Positions 35,175-48,925 of a stretch of DNA of 64,000 nucleotides are shown here, piece after piece. A model generated the notes under the pieces. That model did no database searches, was not told the DNA's origin, and saw nothing but the letters and a program-made list of their open reading frames with translations. The translations under genes and the position numbers were made by a program. Position 1 is the stretch's first letter, and the number at the start of each line of letters is the position of its first letter. The stretch comes from Pelobates cultripes. Taxonomy: Eukaryota; Chordata; Amphibia; Anura; Pelobatidae. The stretch spans positions 297,759,577-297,823,576 of the forward strand of contig OW240916.1 of NCBI GenBank assembly GCA_933207985.1. The letters are read 5' to 3'.

Positions 35175-36178
35175 ATGGCCAAGACCAAAGAGCTGTCCAA
35201 GGATGGCAGGAACAAGACTGTATACCTACACAAGGCTGGAATGGGCTACAAGGCCATTGCCAAGCAGCTTGATGAGAAGGTGACAACAGTTTGTGCGATT
35301 ATTTGAAAATGGAATAAACACAAAATAACTGTCAGTCTCCCTCAGTCTGGTGCTCCATGCAAGATCTCACCTCGTGGAGTTTCAATGATCATGAAAACGG
35401 TGAGGAATCAGCCCAGATCTACAAGGGAGGATCTTGTTAATGATCTCAAGGCAGCGGGGACCATAGTCACCAAGAAAACAATTGGCAACACACTAGCAAG
35501 GTTCCCCTGCTTATGAAAGCACATGTACAGGCCTGTCTGAAGTTTGTCAATGAACATCTAAATAATCCAGTGGAGAACTGGATGAAAGTGTTGTGGTCAG
35601 ATGAGACCAAAATCGAGCTCTTGGCATCAACTCAACTCGCCATGTTTGGAGGAGGAGGAATGCTGCCTATGACCCCAAGAACACCATCCCCACCGTCAAA
35701 CATGGAGGTGGAAACATGCTTTGGGGGTGTTTTTCTGCTAAGGGGAGAGAACAACTGTATCGCATCAAAGGGACGATGGACAGGGCTATGTACCGTCAAA
35801 TCTTGGGTGAGAACCTCCTTTCCTCAGCCAGGGCATTGAAAAATGGGTCGTGAATGGTTATTCCAGCAGGACAATGACCCAAAACACACAGCCAAGGCAA
35901 CAAAGGAGTGTCTCAAGAAGAAGAACATTAAGGTCCTGGAGTGGTCTAGCCAGTCTAGCCAGTCTCCAGACCTCAATCCCATAGAAAATCTGTGGAGGGA
36001 GCTGAAGGTTCGAGTTGCCAAACGTCAGCCTCGAAACCTTAATGGCTTGGAGAGGATCTGCAAAGAGGAGTGGGACAAAATCCCTCCTGAGATGTGTGCA
36101 AACCTGGTGGTCAACTACAAAAAACGTGGAAACCTCTGTGATTGCAAACAAGGCTTTTGCCACCAAGTACTAAGTTGA
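35175..36178 (+). pseudogene. Tc1-like transposase, inactivated
   Basis: Begins [20 protein letters not shown] (helix-turn-helix region) and reaches an in-frame TGA at codon 44. It continues with [11 protein letters not shown], then a stop and frame changes. The DDE catalytic parts are visible: first Asp in LWSDETK (about 35605), second in [10 protein letters not shown] (about 35870), Glu in [13 protein letters not shown] (about 35985), DD34E-like. It ends HQVLS at 36178. Full Tc1 transposases are about 340 codons; this length agrees, but at least two stops and a frameshift near 35640-35840 prevent function. Confidence 0.9.
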
Positions 36179-37218
36179 AGGGGTCAAATACTTATTTCAC
36201 TCATTGACATGCAAATCAATTTATAACATGACATGCATTTTTCTGGATTTTTTTTTTCTTTCTTATTCTGTCTCTCACTGTTAAAATACACCTACCATTA
36301 AAATTAGAGACGGATCATTTCTTTGTCAGTGTGCAAACGTTCAAAATCAGTAGGGAATCAAATACTTTTTTCCCTGACTATAAAATGGGCCTGATATGGA
36401 TAAGTATACTCTGAATACTCACACACTATGTATATAAACTGACAAGTACACAGTGTCTATTCACTAAACAAACAAGTAAAATGTCAGAGCAAAATAACAC
36501 GGCTGAGGATTTCTCCAGTTCTGATATCCCAACCGTGTTAAATTTCCTACAAACCCTGTTTAGTGAATACTTGTTTAAAGCTCTCTGCATAGAAGTCTAA
36601 CAATTGTATTTGGACATGCTAGCTGTCCCATAAAGCTAAATAAAACACAATGATGTACATTCTTTCTGTACTAGAGAAAGCACTGCCACATATAGCAGCA
36701 AGTATTAATTAAACACTGTCAATCTTCTACAGGTCAAATGTCAAGCACAGTAAATGATTTTAGGATCATTCGGATGGATAAGAGTATTACTTATACGAGG
36801 AATCGAGGTGCTGTTGTGTGCATTATCCCTCTGCAGAAGAGGAATTTCTTGAAGAAACGATTGAAACCTTTTCTGAAAATCAATAAACCAACCCTTCTAT
36901 TGCTGGCAAGCATGTGATAAAAGGTCCAAGTAAAACATTTAACCTGCATGGTGGCAGCCTTACTGCACGTTCTGTATGTAAATATATATATAATTTATTA
37001 CATAAGTATTCCTATCAACAACAGTCATTTCAGTTGCTGGAGGCTATGGTTCCAGAGGTGTGAGACCCAGCCAGAATAAGTCATTAAATATTTTGCTTCA
37101 CACAAGGCAGATCTATGCAACATTAATTGATACAGTCCTATATTAGATCTCTTAGCAGATGCTCCTCATTTTTCCTACATAAACATTTCAATGGAATTAG
37201 ATTGCTCCGTACTATTCT

Positions 37219-37730
37219 TAAAGTGCCACTGCCAATGTTTGGTTTTTTTACGGTTCATTTCTTTAAGCCCCCTGTATCTTAATTGTTATAATTCCTCCCT
37301 TGCTATTTGCATTTATTTATATTTATCATTTCTTCCCTGTGCTGGGTCTCAATATTAGGACACAGCCATTTTGTTCTTGTCTGCTCATGACATCTGCTGT
37401 TTGCCCTTCAGTGCGGCTTATTTTACTGATAGATTATGGGCAAATTTCATTGGCCATAGGAAAGCATTGGGAGGGTATTGAGCATGCGCAGCAAAATACC
37501 ACGTTGCGCCAATCAGAATCTTCTGATACAGATGCATTGAATCAATGGATCTCTATAGAGAACATTCAGTTTTTCCATGAAGAGCTTTGTAGCACTGACA
37601 CAGAAAGCAAGTTGTCTGCCACTATAGGTGCTTCCAGGCAGTGATGTAAATAAACACTGCCTTTTCTCTGAAAAGCAGTGTTCGCATTAAACAGCCTGCA
37701 GGGACAGGCTATAGACACTAGAACCACCAC
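37219..37730. mobile_element. Degenerate T2-like MITE
   Basis: The left TTAAAGTGCCACTGCC and right GCTATAGACACTAGAACC resemble T2 ends. The inner CAATCAGAATCTTCTGATAC and ATGCATTGAATCAATGGAT resemble the outer element at 48926-49987. Confidence 0.5.
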
Positions 37731-39545
37731 ATTAAGCTGTAGTTTATACCTACCAAATATCACTTTTCGACATACAATTCACTTGGTGTCCATGATTTCT
37801 GCCTTGGTGTCCCTCTGTCTCGGTGCAATTAAATATTGGGTGTGTAAGTGTATAAGCCACATAGCAGCAGTAATGTGCCTTTAAACCGCGTCCGATTCAT
37901 TATGAAATTAGTTACCTACTCCCCAATCCCTGTGCAGAAGGGATGGAATTTAAAATGAGTTAAGCAGAATCTGGCAGGTCATCCTGCAGAATTATACTGA
38001 TGAGTGGAGCTAGGAAACCACACTCCGAGCCTGTAACATGATCCTGGTCTAAGACGACTCCAAATATAATACAACATGGAAGCTCCCCAAAATATTAATA
38101 CCTGCCTCTTCACCAACCTGACTTCCCATAAAATACTGTTTAGAACTATAAATCAAGATCTACATCCCTTCTTGTAGCAATTGTAGAATTTTAACACACT
38201 AATAAACCTTGTAAAATAAAACCAGAAAGTAAATTAGACTGTCTAAATAACACAAATGGACTGTCATCTACGGTCAAGGACACAGATGTACAGATGGAAA
38301 GACAAACATAAAGGCACACAAAACAACATCTTTATTTAAGCTGCTTCTATAAAGTGGAGTGCAAGTTTTTTGTTTTTTCCCTGAGCACTCCATTTTTCAT
38401 AAAATGCACAAGAAAAAGTAAGCATTATGTTTCCTTATGTATAGCGGTCAAGTTGACAAAACTTGACAATGGGTGGAGATTAACCAAGATACGGTTTCAT
38501 TTGTTTCACATTTATCCACAATCCATCAGTAAATCCTACAGAAGGACAAACAGCAGACATCATGGGCAGAGGAGAAAATGGCGGCAGCCAGATAGTGAGA
38601 CACCGTGAAAAATAAAATAAGAAAATGGAAATAAAGGCAAGAGGGGAGCATAAGGAAAGGGGGGAACCACACAAACACCCAGAAAATGACGTCTGCTTTG
38701 TTACATACATGTTTTACGGATGTTTTCCTATCAAACCCTCTTTGCGCTGGATAGCTAGTTTCTCATAAATAAAATAATTAAAAAAAGAAAAATCTGGTTT
38801 GGTTTGAATTTCCTGAGAAACTTGTCAAAAAACACTTTCATGCGAGTCTCATGGATATACACTTAATATACAGAATGTGTGCACTCGTCACAGCCATAAA
38901 GATTGTATCATGACAATTCAATGCCATACTATTCCAGTAGGTGTCACTCTCAAACTCCCTTTTAACATGTTCAAAATATTGTCAAAAGTCTTTTTTTTGT
39001 TGTTGCTGCGCTAGTGAGGAGCAGACCATAGACTCAATTGGAAAGTGACAGGGCTCTACATTTCTCGGAAACCACAAAACACAACGTTTATCTACTTTGG
39101 ACTTGCCTGGAAATAACATTTGAAACTAGCAAAATGATTGGGAGTGGAACGGTGCGAACGCTGCTCTATGAACATTAACTGCTGGCTGTAAATGGTTTGG
39201 GACATACCTCTCCCCATTTTATCAACATACACAGCTAATCATGTATCAAGCCAGTAATTTGAAAAAATCTGTTTAATGGGTGTTTTAGCATCCAAACCGG
39301 ATTAAAATACTAGGTTTGGATTCAACATCAAATACATCTGAAAAACCTCTGCAAACCATTCTTGTTTCGTTGCAACTACACAGTTAGTCGTCCTACTGCA
39401 CTGTGCTTCACAATATGTTGGCGCTTTAAAAAAAAATAATATTAATAATTCTTGCAGTTTGGCTACTCTGGCCTTAAATATGAAATTCACGTTAATAAAG
39501 AACTCTGCGATAGTCTGAGCCATGGGGAACAGCAGACACAATCCG

Positions 39546-39958
39546 TTAAAGGGACACTATAGTCACCAGAACAACTACAGCTTATTGAATTTGTTCTGGT
39601 GAGTAGAATCATTACCTTCAGGCTTTTTGCTGTAAAAACTGTCTTTTCAGAGAAAATGCAGTGTTTACATTACAGCATAGTGATAACTTCACTGGCCACT
39701 CCTCAGATGGCTGTTAGAGATCCTTCCTGGGTCCTGGCTGCCTAAAATAAATCCAAACATTCAGTGTCTCCTCCCTCTGCATGCAGACACTGAACTTTCA
39801 CAGTAGTAGGGACACAGTATGCAGCTCCAGACTTTAATAAAAGTAAGATTTTACTAATTTAGGGAGGCATGAGGGGACCCGGGTGGCTAAATGGTGGTTT
39901 TAACACTATAGGGTCAGGAATACATATTTGTGTTCCTGACCATATAGTGCTCCTTTAA
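39546..39958. mobile_element. T2/Kolobok-type MITE, 413 bp, subfamily B
   Basis: The left end is TTAAAGGGACACTATAGTCA and the right end TATAGTGCTCCTTTAA, with TTAA on both sides. The body (for example CTTCACTGGCCACTCCT) is nearly identical to the inner copy at about 49370-49952, suggesting recent amplification. Confidence 0.85.
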
Positions 39959-42900
39959 CTATACAAAGGTTTATATGATACAATCATGTATGTAAAGGGT
40001 TAACGTAAGCAAGGGTTGGGCTATGTTTATTCTTTAAGTTACATAGTATGTAAAGATAAAGATGGCTGGCATAACCAGAGCATACAATGTATCTATGGTC
40101 CCATGTGCAAACACTGAGGGTGGATGCGCGACTATGGCCATATAATATAAGCTTATAAGACATTTTCTTATCAGATGCAATGATGTCACCCTGACAAAGC
40201 AGTGCTTAGGTACGTTTGTTTTATCCTTACCTCCACTGCACTCGTTATGTCTGAAAGTACATCAAAAAAGTGTTTATTGGGGAGTTCAGAACTGTCACTA
40301 TCCAAGAAGTGACATTTCCCCTTAAAAGAAAAACAGCAGTTGTGTGGATATTGCTATTTTTCAGTGGCAACAATTTCAATACGAAAGTGATTTTTAACAT
40401 TTAAAAATGTTGATCATTGGAGTAGATAAAATATTTATATTGCTTATTTGTTGGCAATATGGTCACTTTTTAAACAAAAAGAGGGGTTAACGGATGCCTC
40501 ACTCTGCGTGGAATACATACTTTGTCTTTTCTTTACCTTCACACATAACTTTACTAGCTATTCATGTCCAATGCTTTCTTTCAACCATAGGAAAAAAAAA
40601 ATGCCATCTGCCATGGAATAACAAAAGAGATAAAGACAGAAGGGGATACGTTTAGTCAGCGAGCACAGCGCAAACAATACTCTGGCGAACATCCGGCTTA
40701 GAAAGTTGCGGAATAAATAGGAAGCCTAGAGTTCGCATTGCTTCTCCACTGATGCATGAGTGCAGTAGTCGCAGGTTATTCTGCAGGGCTTAAAGCAACA
40801 AAATATGAACGGCATGGTAGGGTAGAATGAAATTTAACACTAACTCCCAGATTAAGTCAAACATTAAGAAATGTTTTTTTCTTTTCTTACAGTGAACACA
40901 TTCCCTACAGTTTGCATCCCATATACATTACCTTGGCCATGGTGTCAATTGTTGCATTGCTAATACAATATAACACATCCTGCATTTAACATAACTATTT
41001 ATACAATTATTACTAATTTTACAGAAACAGTTAATATCAGGTTTAGTTACTACATGGTCTCCTCTGTATTATAAACCAGTATTAAAAAGGACACTCTCAG
41101 GCAATTCCCTTAGTAACACCTCAAGCAGACAAACCAAAGTGTTTCCTGCCTCACTCGCTCAAACTACAGTGAGTGTGGTTAGGTAACATTAAGATAATAT
41201 AAAAGAGATGATCCAAGGATTGTATTTAAATATCAATACCACCATTAATCATGCTAGAATTCTATGAGTTATGATGCATTGACAAATTCAGCAAAATTTT
41301 AAACCGCTACCTTGCAACATTTAGAGAAGACACATTATAAATTAGTCTTCTACTGGATTGGAAGCACCTAATCCTCAGGATACCATGCCAAATGATGTCA
41401 AGCAACTATTGTAAAACATGTTTTGCCAACCGGGCGACGGATGCTGTAGCTCGAACAGCTCGGGCTATACGGTTTATTGATTCTTCCTCTACACTACTTG
41501 TGGTCATGGTTTTGTCTACCTAAACAGTGCAGCTGTGTGTCTAGGTGCTCTAGATATAAAAGATTGTAATAACTGAATGCATGTTTAACCAATCACACTG
41601 CTACACCCTGTGTTTATTTGGTCCATTTCACGGTTGTCAAAGTCTAAAGAAGACTTGATCTATGCATTCCCTACGATTCCTGTACTTTGTTACATCTTGG
41701 GTACTCCATGGCCATGTTCTGCTTACGCACAGGTGAAAAAAGGCACCATGTTTTTCCGCGTGTCGTACAGCATTCAGCCTGACTTAAAATATTTAGATCA
41801 AGTACCCTGCAGGGTGGGAGGAAATATATTTGCATCTCTGCTCCTAGATAGCTTGATAAATAACTAAATGAAAATGTGATACACTTGGCTACCCACGGCT
41901 GTAATGATTTAGTACAAGAATCTGAATGAAAAACAAGGCTGTAACAATCTCACAGACCAAGAAAACAAGATGGGATTTACACTGCACTTGAAAGAAAAGA
42001 AAAAAAAAAGAAGAAAAAAAAATTAAATAAAGTTAACTCAACAAAATATATGCAAGATAAAAAACAGATGAAAGCACCAGGTGCATATTGACCAATCTGT
42101 GGGAATTATTGATTGCCTAACTGCTAAATATAAACCTAAATAACATACAAGTAGAATTAAACTGTGTGAGATATGTGCCGCTTCATTTTCCAATCTCATC
42201 ATCTCCTAATGACCAAGTTATCATTAAAACCTGCAGCGAATGAGAATACAAATCTTTTAATCCTTCAGATAGAATGTGTTTAAAAGCAGTAATATGTAAA
42301 CGCTGCAACAGAACAAAAGGTGGAAGTGCCCATTTTCTATGACATCATTATCAAAAATTAGGATTGAATGCTTTACCTTAATTAAATAGAGTCCACTTGC
42401 AATCGCTCTACCATAACGGATTCTATTTATTTATTTTTTATCTATGAAGTGGTGGTTAACACTGTGCTTGCTTGAAAGACAAACAGTCATCAGAACCCCG
42501 TTTTATCTCCACAACAATCCAAATTCTTTGACGGATCAGGTAGAGTGATCAGCATGAGGTGTATTTTATATTGGCAGGCAATGCTTGTAAAATGCCAGGC
42601 GTATGCCTAATGTGGTGTAAGTCACCACACAAAAAAATCCTATTTTGGTGCATGCTGACTCAACATTGCACCCTTCCTGAAGAGATTTCTGGTGACCAGT
42701 TCAGTAACAGGAATCTACAGACGACATTAGGTCATCCATCAAAACTCAAAGAAAGGAAATTTCACTTGCACCTACAGAAACTGTTCTACATAATAATTAC
42801 AGGGCTTTGGGACTTCCTGCCTAGAGAGGTTATACTATTAAATTCAAAGGAGCTGGAAGTTTTCTGAATAGACTGGGCTTTAGAAGTTAAAGTAGGTGTT

Positions 42901-43439
42901 TTGATTTAAGGAGAAATTGGATTGCCATTATGGAGTCATAAAGGGAAAGCTACTCCTTAGAGGTCCAACAGTAAATCACCCCACTTTCCGTTGTAAGAAA
43001 AAACACTGAATACAGTTTGGGCATTTGTTATTGAGCACATCTCTGTATTTTGCATATTTCCAGACCTTTGGACAAAGCATTCATTCCCATGCAGTTTATT
43101 TACATATTCAATAGAACTTTATAAAATGCGGGTACATTCAGTAAGTAAAACAGAATGTCCCAGAATTGCAACCTCCTTTCACTAATTTATTTGCCTCTGT
43201 AAACACTACTGACATGATACGAAGGTGATAAAGAAATATAATTAAAAATAAACAGTTAATGTTTTGGTAGCTATTGATACATGCCCTCACCTGGAAAATG
43301 GCAGTTACTCGGTCAGTCAAAAATATGTGTGTCACGTGAGGAGGCCCATACGTTTGTGAGTATTATGTACCATTTGTCATGTCTGAATTTACCACCTCTT
43401 TCACTGTAACTTTATGGAATCAGTCTCGGTTTAGTCTGA

Positions 43440-43810
43440 TTAAAGGGATACTCAAAAAAGAAATTAACCTAATTTTGGTTAGAGTAATCCTTTCTGAGAT
43501 GGCCACCCCCTTGCCCCCAAAATAAATGGGGGGGAACTAACCCATCATTCTCCCACTAAAACTAAAAACTCAGTTGTCCAAGTTCTCACTGTAGCAAAAT
43601 CCTCCTTGTTGGACATCAGGGGGAGCAGGAAACGAGGGGGCTGACGTGCTGTGATTTGCAGTCTGACACTAATTTTGCACAGAAATGACATTAGGCAGCC
43701 TGGAAATTTGCCACAAGCTGGCTAATGACGCTGCCAGAGGTAGAGTTAGACAGAAAAACTCCAGGCACCATGGCCACTTCAAATCATTACTCCTAGCATG
43801 ACTATGTAAG
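43440..43810. mobile_element. T2-like MITE, right end unclear
   Basis: Begins TTAAAGGGATACTCAAAAAA. Near the right side it has CACCATGGCCACTTCAAATC, like the right ends of related copies. No matching terminal TTAA was found. Confidence 0.45.
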
Positions 43811-44714
43811 TGACTGATTACGATTAGTATTTATATAGCGTCACCATATACTGAAGACTCTGCTATTATATAAAAAGGGGAAAGGTTGAAGAAGATGTCG
43901 ATCAAACATGCTTACAATCTATGAAGGTTTGAGCTAGGCGGATACATATTGTTAGCTGTTGCCCAGGGACTCTTACTGGTAAGGTGGTTTGAACAATGTG
44001 AACATCCCACCATTAAGGGTGCATAGTGTCCAGCAATACCTGTAATTTAATACAGTACAAGAAAGAAGATGCCGTGTACAACTGCAGCACGGCATTGCAG
44101 ACACGCTGCAATTTTTATATGGTAGAGCTTTAGATTAGCATACACAAATAAGTCTAAGGAAAAAGGCACATGCACGTATTCTCAAAAAAGTAGAAATCAC
44201 TAATGGAATGGGAAGATACCATACATTTTCCTCTTTATTTACTAAAAATGGGAAGGTCACATTTTTGCACTTCCGAATTTTTTTTTTTAATTCATTAAAA
44301 AATTACCAATAAATAAAACATCCTTTAATCTACCTACCTTCAATGTTAGTTAAATTAATAGGAACTGCATGCAAATGTGAAAGTAAATATTGCAATAACC
44401 ATACAGACATGAAATTCTTTATAATGAATAGTTAATTCAGCAGTATACATGGAGAATATGGAGTAGGATGCAGTGCTATTTATCTATTGCTCCAAACTAA
44501 CTCACAGCCAATGCTGCTAATAGGTCTCCTGTCACATACAGCGGCAGTAAAGGGTCTGATGTGAATGTATTCTCGCAGTCGATGGAATGATTTCCCTGTA
44601 TATAACTCAATAAACAAGCTGCTTTGGATATCAGCCGCTGCTAGTGCTGGTATATTAAACTACTGAAATTTCTGCCATGTTTGGGTATCTATTTGCCATC
44701 GGTATTGAGGTACC

Positions 44715-44755
44715 GATTGAGAAAGCCCGGTGGACGGGCAAAACGTGTCCCGGGA
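44715..44755 (+). ncRNA. Degenerate hammerhead-ribozyme-like motif (plus strand)
   Basis: TTGAGAA at 44717-44723, stem II GCCCG/CGGGC with loop GTGGA, then AAAACGTGTC. A GUC-type cleavage triplet would follow a two-base-pair stem III. Two changes in the first core and G to A in the second suggest a decayed copy. It is followed downstream by GTACAATAAATTC. Confidence 0.3.
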
Positions 44756-45989
44756 GAGGGAGAGCCAGAGGACCTTGAAGCACTTTTGAACACTTTGCTG
44801 ATTTTTTTAAATTTTTTTTTACTATTTATTGTTTATTTGTGTTTTTAATGTACAATAAATTCTTGTAAAGGGTTCTGCCACCTTAACAGGCACACAAGTG
44901 AACATACCTAGAGCCAGGTTCCTTGGACTCTAGTAAAGGTGAGCAGTCATTTATGGTGTATGCTAGTTACCTGAATGTTAACTCTATAACACTAGGAGTA
45001 TTATCTCCTATTGTTTCACTCTTGTCTCCTTGAAAGTATATACCACAGAATCTGGGAAGGGGATTGTGTCACCTAAGTACACTACTGCAAGAACGACCGG
45101 AGCCTGTCATATCTGGCTCAGAACCATGTGAGTTTAACCATCACTACTTCACATAGGGGTCTTATAAGTTTAAAGTTATCTGCACAATAGAGATCTTTTT
45201 CCTTTTTTAGGACACCCAAAAATATTTGTTGCTCCCCAACTAGGGGAGGTGTTTTATTGTATATACACATCATTAGATGTGCTCCACTCTATAGATTGGT
45301 GGTAGTTTGCCCCTCCAATAATCTTGTTTTTGTAAACTATAAAATTAGACCCTTTGACTGCCTAATATTTATTTGCCGAAAGCAACAAAGTTGTGGACAA
45401 CCTATTGTTATTTTTTTTAGATTATTTTTATTTTTATTATTTTTCAAATGATTAATCATGCATCTTCTGCACTTTTTATGTTACAGATCTGTACATTGCT
45501 TTGTAAGGTTATGCCTGGACTTAGATTCAGTTTTGTTCAACAGAAGTAGATTGGTCATGTGGTTTATGGCCATATTGGATTGCACAAAATTCTTTAAACT
45601 TCTTCTTCTATGAAATAGTTTGTGAGAACAAAACATTTTGCAAAGTATCAACAGCCAGGTCCACCACCATGGCTGTTCAAAGCATATGGATATAAAATTC
45701 CAGATAGCCGCCACAAGTCAAATTGCATAAATGTGCACCTATTTCACTTTGGAATTGTAACACAACTGGTTAAACATTTGTTTACTCCATACCATAAGTG
45801 CTAAAGGTTAAATGTGGTCAAAAAGATCATTCTGGATTAATAAAACTTTGTCAAACTGTAGAAGTCTATGTTAAGCTGCTATAAATGAAATATACAGCCC
45901 ATATAGCACATGGTGCAGTAATGATATGCTTTTTTTTCTGAACATTTTTATAAACGTAAAACCGTTTTTCTAGCAGATGTGATAACCCA

Positions 45990-46060
45990 GGGATAGGCAA
46001 CCTGTGACACTCCAGATGTTGTGGATCGCATCTCCCTTATGCTATGCCTACCCCGCTTAT
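45990..46060. mobile_element. Fragment of hAT-like MITE (CAGGGATAGGCAACC)
   Basis: CCCAGGGATAGGCAACCTG followed by ACTCCAGATGTTGTGGATC is the left arm of the same family as 7036-7158; the other arm is missing. A further fragment, AGGTAGGCAACCTTCTGG, is at about 58020. Confidence 0.5.
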
Positions 46061-46204
46061 AACCTATTCTCAGAAATAGACAATAAGTCATGTGGTTTTG
46101 CAGTCATTTAAAAATATTAAAAAAACATTACAGTGTCATTTTCAGTTTTGTAACCTGCATTCTATTTGTATTGTTGTATATGGTCAATATTTAGATAAAA
46201 CTGT

Positions 46205-46530
46205 GGTATGAGTATAGTGACCCTATAGTTTTAAACCTGCAACAAAATATTGCGGTTTAGTAGATAAGGCAATGTAATGCATGCAGGGTTAAAAGTATTC
46301 CTGACAGCCACTAGATGTGCTTCCTCTGAATAACCAGGTCCAACTTGATTTTTCAATCAAATACAGCTCAAAGAGAGCATTTGTAGTTGGCACAGAGAAA
46401 CATTTTGGTGCACATGCACACCAGCCTCCCAATGCATCAATATTGGGAAGCATTGGATTTGTAGAGACAATCAGAGATACTATAATATTAGGAACACAAA
46501 CATGTATTCATTTTCTTGTGTTTCTTTAAT
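46205..46530. mobile_element. T2-like MITE remnant
   Basis: Left TATAGTGACCCTATAGTTTT, right CTTGTGTTTCTTTAA. The inner CAGCCACTAGATGTGCTTCC and GGGAAGCATTGGATTTGTAG resemble T2-derived copies elsewhere. Borders approximate. Confidence 0.45.
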
Positions 46531-47957
46531 TTTGCTTGCATGTAATAGGGTGTTTTTTGCCAAATAGGATAAATTAATAAAAAATAAACCCAACACACAA
46601 TCATTTATTAGAAATGTATTTTTAATCTCTCACGGTCATTTTTAAATTCTGGTAACTCCGACCATAGATAATGCCTTGCTAAGGAATTTCTTAACCGCCT
46701 TTAGTCTATTTATAGCTCTCATTGTGTTAACATTCTGGACACTTCTCGAAAATGATCACTGAAACTTCGTTTTTGACCTCGTCATTCAATAAACATAACT
46801 GGGGGAAGTTGTGTACCACTGTGAAACCTACTGTAGAAAGATAATTAATGATATATACTGAACTATTTACAAATACTTCTCCTGCCACTCCTTTGCAAAG
46901 CAAAACTTGGCATTCCTGCCAATTTCGGCAACATTTCAACACATAAAATGCACTTGTCTCATTCAAGGTTGAATGGGAATGAGACTTTTTGCACAGGCAA
47001 GCATTTTCTTTTGTCATAGATTCTGGCTGAGAACACTGTTACAGCAGGAAATAAAAATTACACCGCTCAGGAAGGAAGATAATAGGCTCCCCTCCTCTAA
47101 ATGCCATTAGGCGACTTCCTGAATGTACAAGAAGAACATCAATTGCTAATATATGTTAGCAACAGCAACCCAACTTAAGAAAAAATATGTGCTAAAAGGC
47201 ACATACACACGTTCTATATATTTGTATACTGGAATGCATCTAAAAGTTAATATTCAACTTAAAAAGGATGGCTTTCACACGTAACAGAAAGTATATAACA
47301 AGATCAAGATGGCACTAAAGCTGGCAAAGCATCATGGGCACCATAGTCCTGAAACATCTAGTGTGTCAAGGTTAGCCATCATTGGACAATATTGTTTAAA
47401 ATCATGTATATAAACAGCTAACAAACCCTTATAACAGACTTTTATTCAGCTAGTTTTGGTACTTTTGGAAAAATATTCTAAAAGTGCAATACGCATAATT
47501 CAATATTCCACTGGTTTCCACTTGTGCATTTTTGCACTACAAAATACTGTTATAAGGAATTACCATGGGCTCTAACTCACCATATTAGAAAAATGTATGT
47601 GAAATACTGAAAATCTGGGTCTCAGCTAACGGCTTTCAGCCAGTGAATACGGTCTAAACCTGGCATGATAACACAGATTTCTGTTTTAGAACATTAGCTC
47701 AGATCCAATGCAGTAAGGTCGCCCAACAAAACCAGGTAAGAGTCAAACCGTTCATAAATGTGTAACCACTAGAGACCACAGAAGCGTTTGTGATTTTCAT
47801 TTTATGATACAATGATATTTTGGGGGTCGACAAAACTCAAGGCAAGTGGGCTGCCAGGACTCACTGTAAAAATATATATTTTTTTAAAATAGCGGTAACA
47901 AGTTGCCTGCAACTCCTTGCCTGTAAGTAAAGGCCTACTTTCCTCCAACAAGCATTA

Positions 47958-47964
47958 TATATAT

Positions 47965-48037
<73 letters not shown>

Positions 48038-48050
48038 TATATATATACAT
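47958..48050. repeat. (TA)n(CA)n microsatellite
   Basis: TATATTATATATTATATA, about 25 TA units, then CACACACACA and TATATA. Confidence 0.95.
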
Positions 48051-48925
48051 ACCGGGATTTTGAAATAATCGTGCCTCTTTAAAAGCTAACGATTACGAAG
48101 ACGTGCATGGTTGTACAAATACTCCTTTTATTTTTGTATCTATAAGAGGATCTACAATCTGTTGACTTGAGGTAGAATTTAGATTTCAACAGCGACAAGA
48201 ATTATTATAGTAGTACAACCAAGAATATCTGGAATGAAGAAGGAAAATCAGTGGGACTCATTCAATCATACATTCTACATGAAACAAACTAATCAGTCAC
48301 ATTATGACAAATCGGCACTCGGATACTCCTTTATATCTACACACATATATAAACAAATAACCCTATGATTGGTTTTTAATATATATGGATGCATACAAAT
48401 CAAGTTTCACCCGATGCCAGTCACTTGCATCATATATCAAGTTGCTATTTTATTGCCTTACACAATGAATGTAAAGTCACACTGCTTTCGAGTAGAAGTA
48501 TTACAATTACTAATATTACAAAAAGTATAACATTTAAAGCAGCTCAGTAAGCTCTCCTCCCACCCTGTAAAATTTTATACATATATACACATATACACAC
48601 ATACACACACACACTCACTCAAAAGATATCAAAAGACAAACTAGGGACTGCCATCAAGTTTCATCACTTCCCACAGCTTGACTAGCAAGCACTTATTGTG
48701 GGATCCTTCATAGACATCAGTGTTGTATTCTAACAAATTTGTACATCACTGACATGGCCTCCTGGCAGATGAAGTGCCAGGAGCAGACGATCGATGATGA
48801 GAGAGCATCAGGTAAGTATAACTCACCGTTGTGGCACCCTCAGCCAAATGCTGTTCACACTGCAATGTCACCACCAGGAGTCTTTGTAAAACACGCAATG
48901 ATCCCAAAACACTCACAAAGCCACT

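Larger units (their letters stand above)
32776..36379 (+). mobile_element. Tc1/mariner element (Tc1-like), interrupted by a TTAA element
   Basis: The left end CAGTGAGGGAAAAAAGTAT and right end ACTTTTTTCCCTGACT are inverted over about 200 bp, including AAATTGATTTGCATGTCAAT near each inner border. The transposase lies on the plus strand at 35175-36178. The left inner region is separated from the right by the 33051-35089 insertion. Without that insert the element would be about 1.57 kb, normal for Tc1. Confidence 0.9.
36380..43439. other. Putative SSBP2 intron
   Basis: Two T2-type MITEs (37219, 39546). Otherwise no recognised gene, RNA or repeat. Short frames lack family motifs. Confidence 0.5.
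43811..48925. other. Putative SSBP2 intron
   Basis: Holds a faint dispersed repeat at about 43830, the hammerhead-like repeat at 44715, a hAT fragment at 45990, a T2-like remnant at 46205 and the microsatellite at 47958. The rest is unassigned. Confidence 0.5.

Noticed and set aside
40190..40215. CCTGACAAAGCAGTGC resembling the start of a hammerhead-bearing repeat
   Set aside because: No GAAAC box follows at the proper distance.
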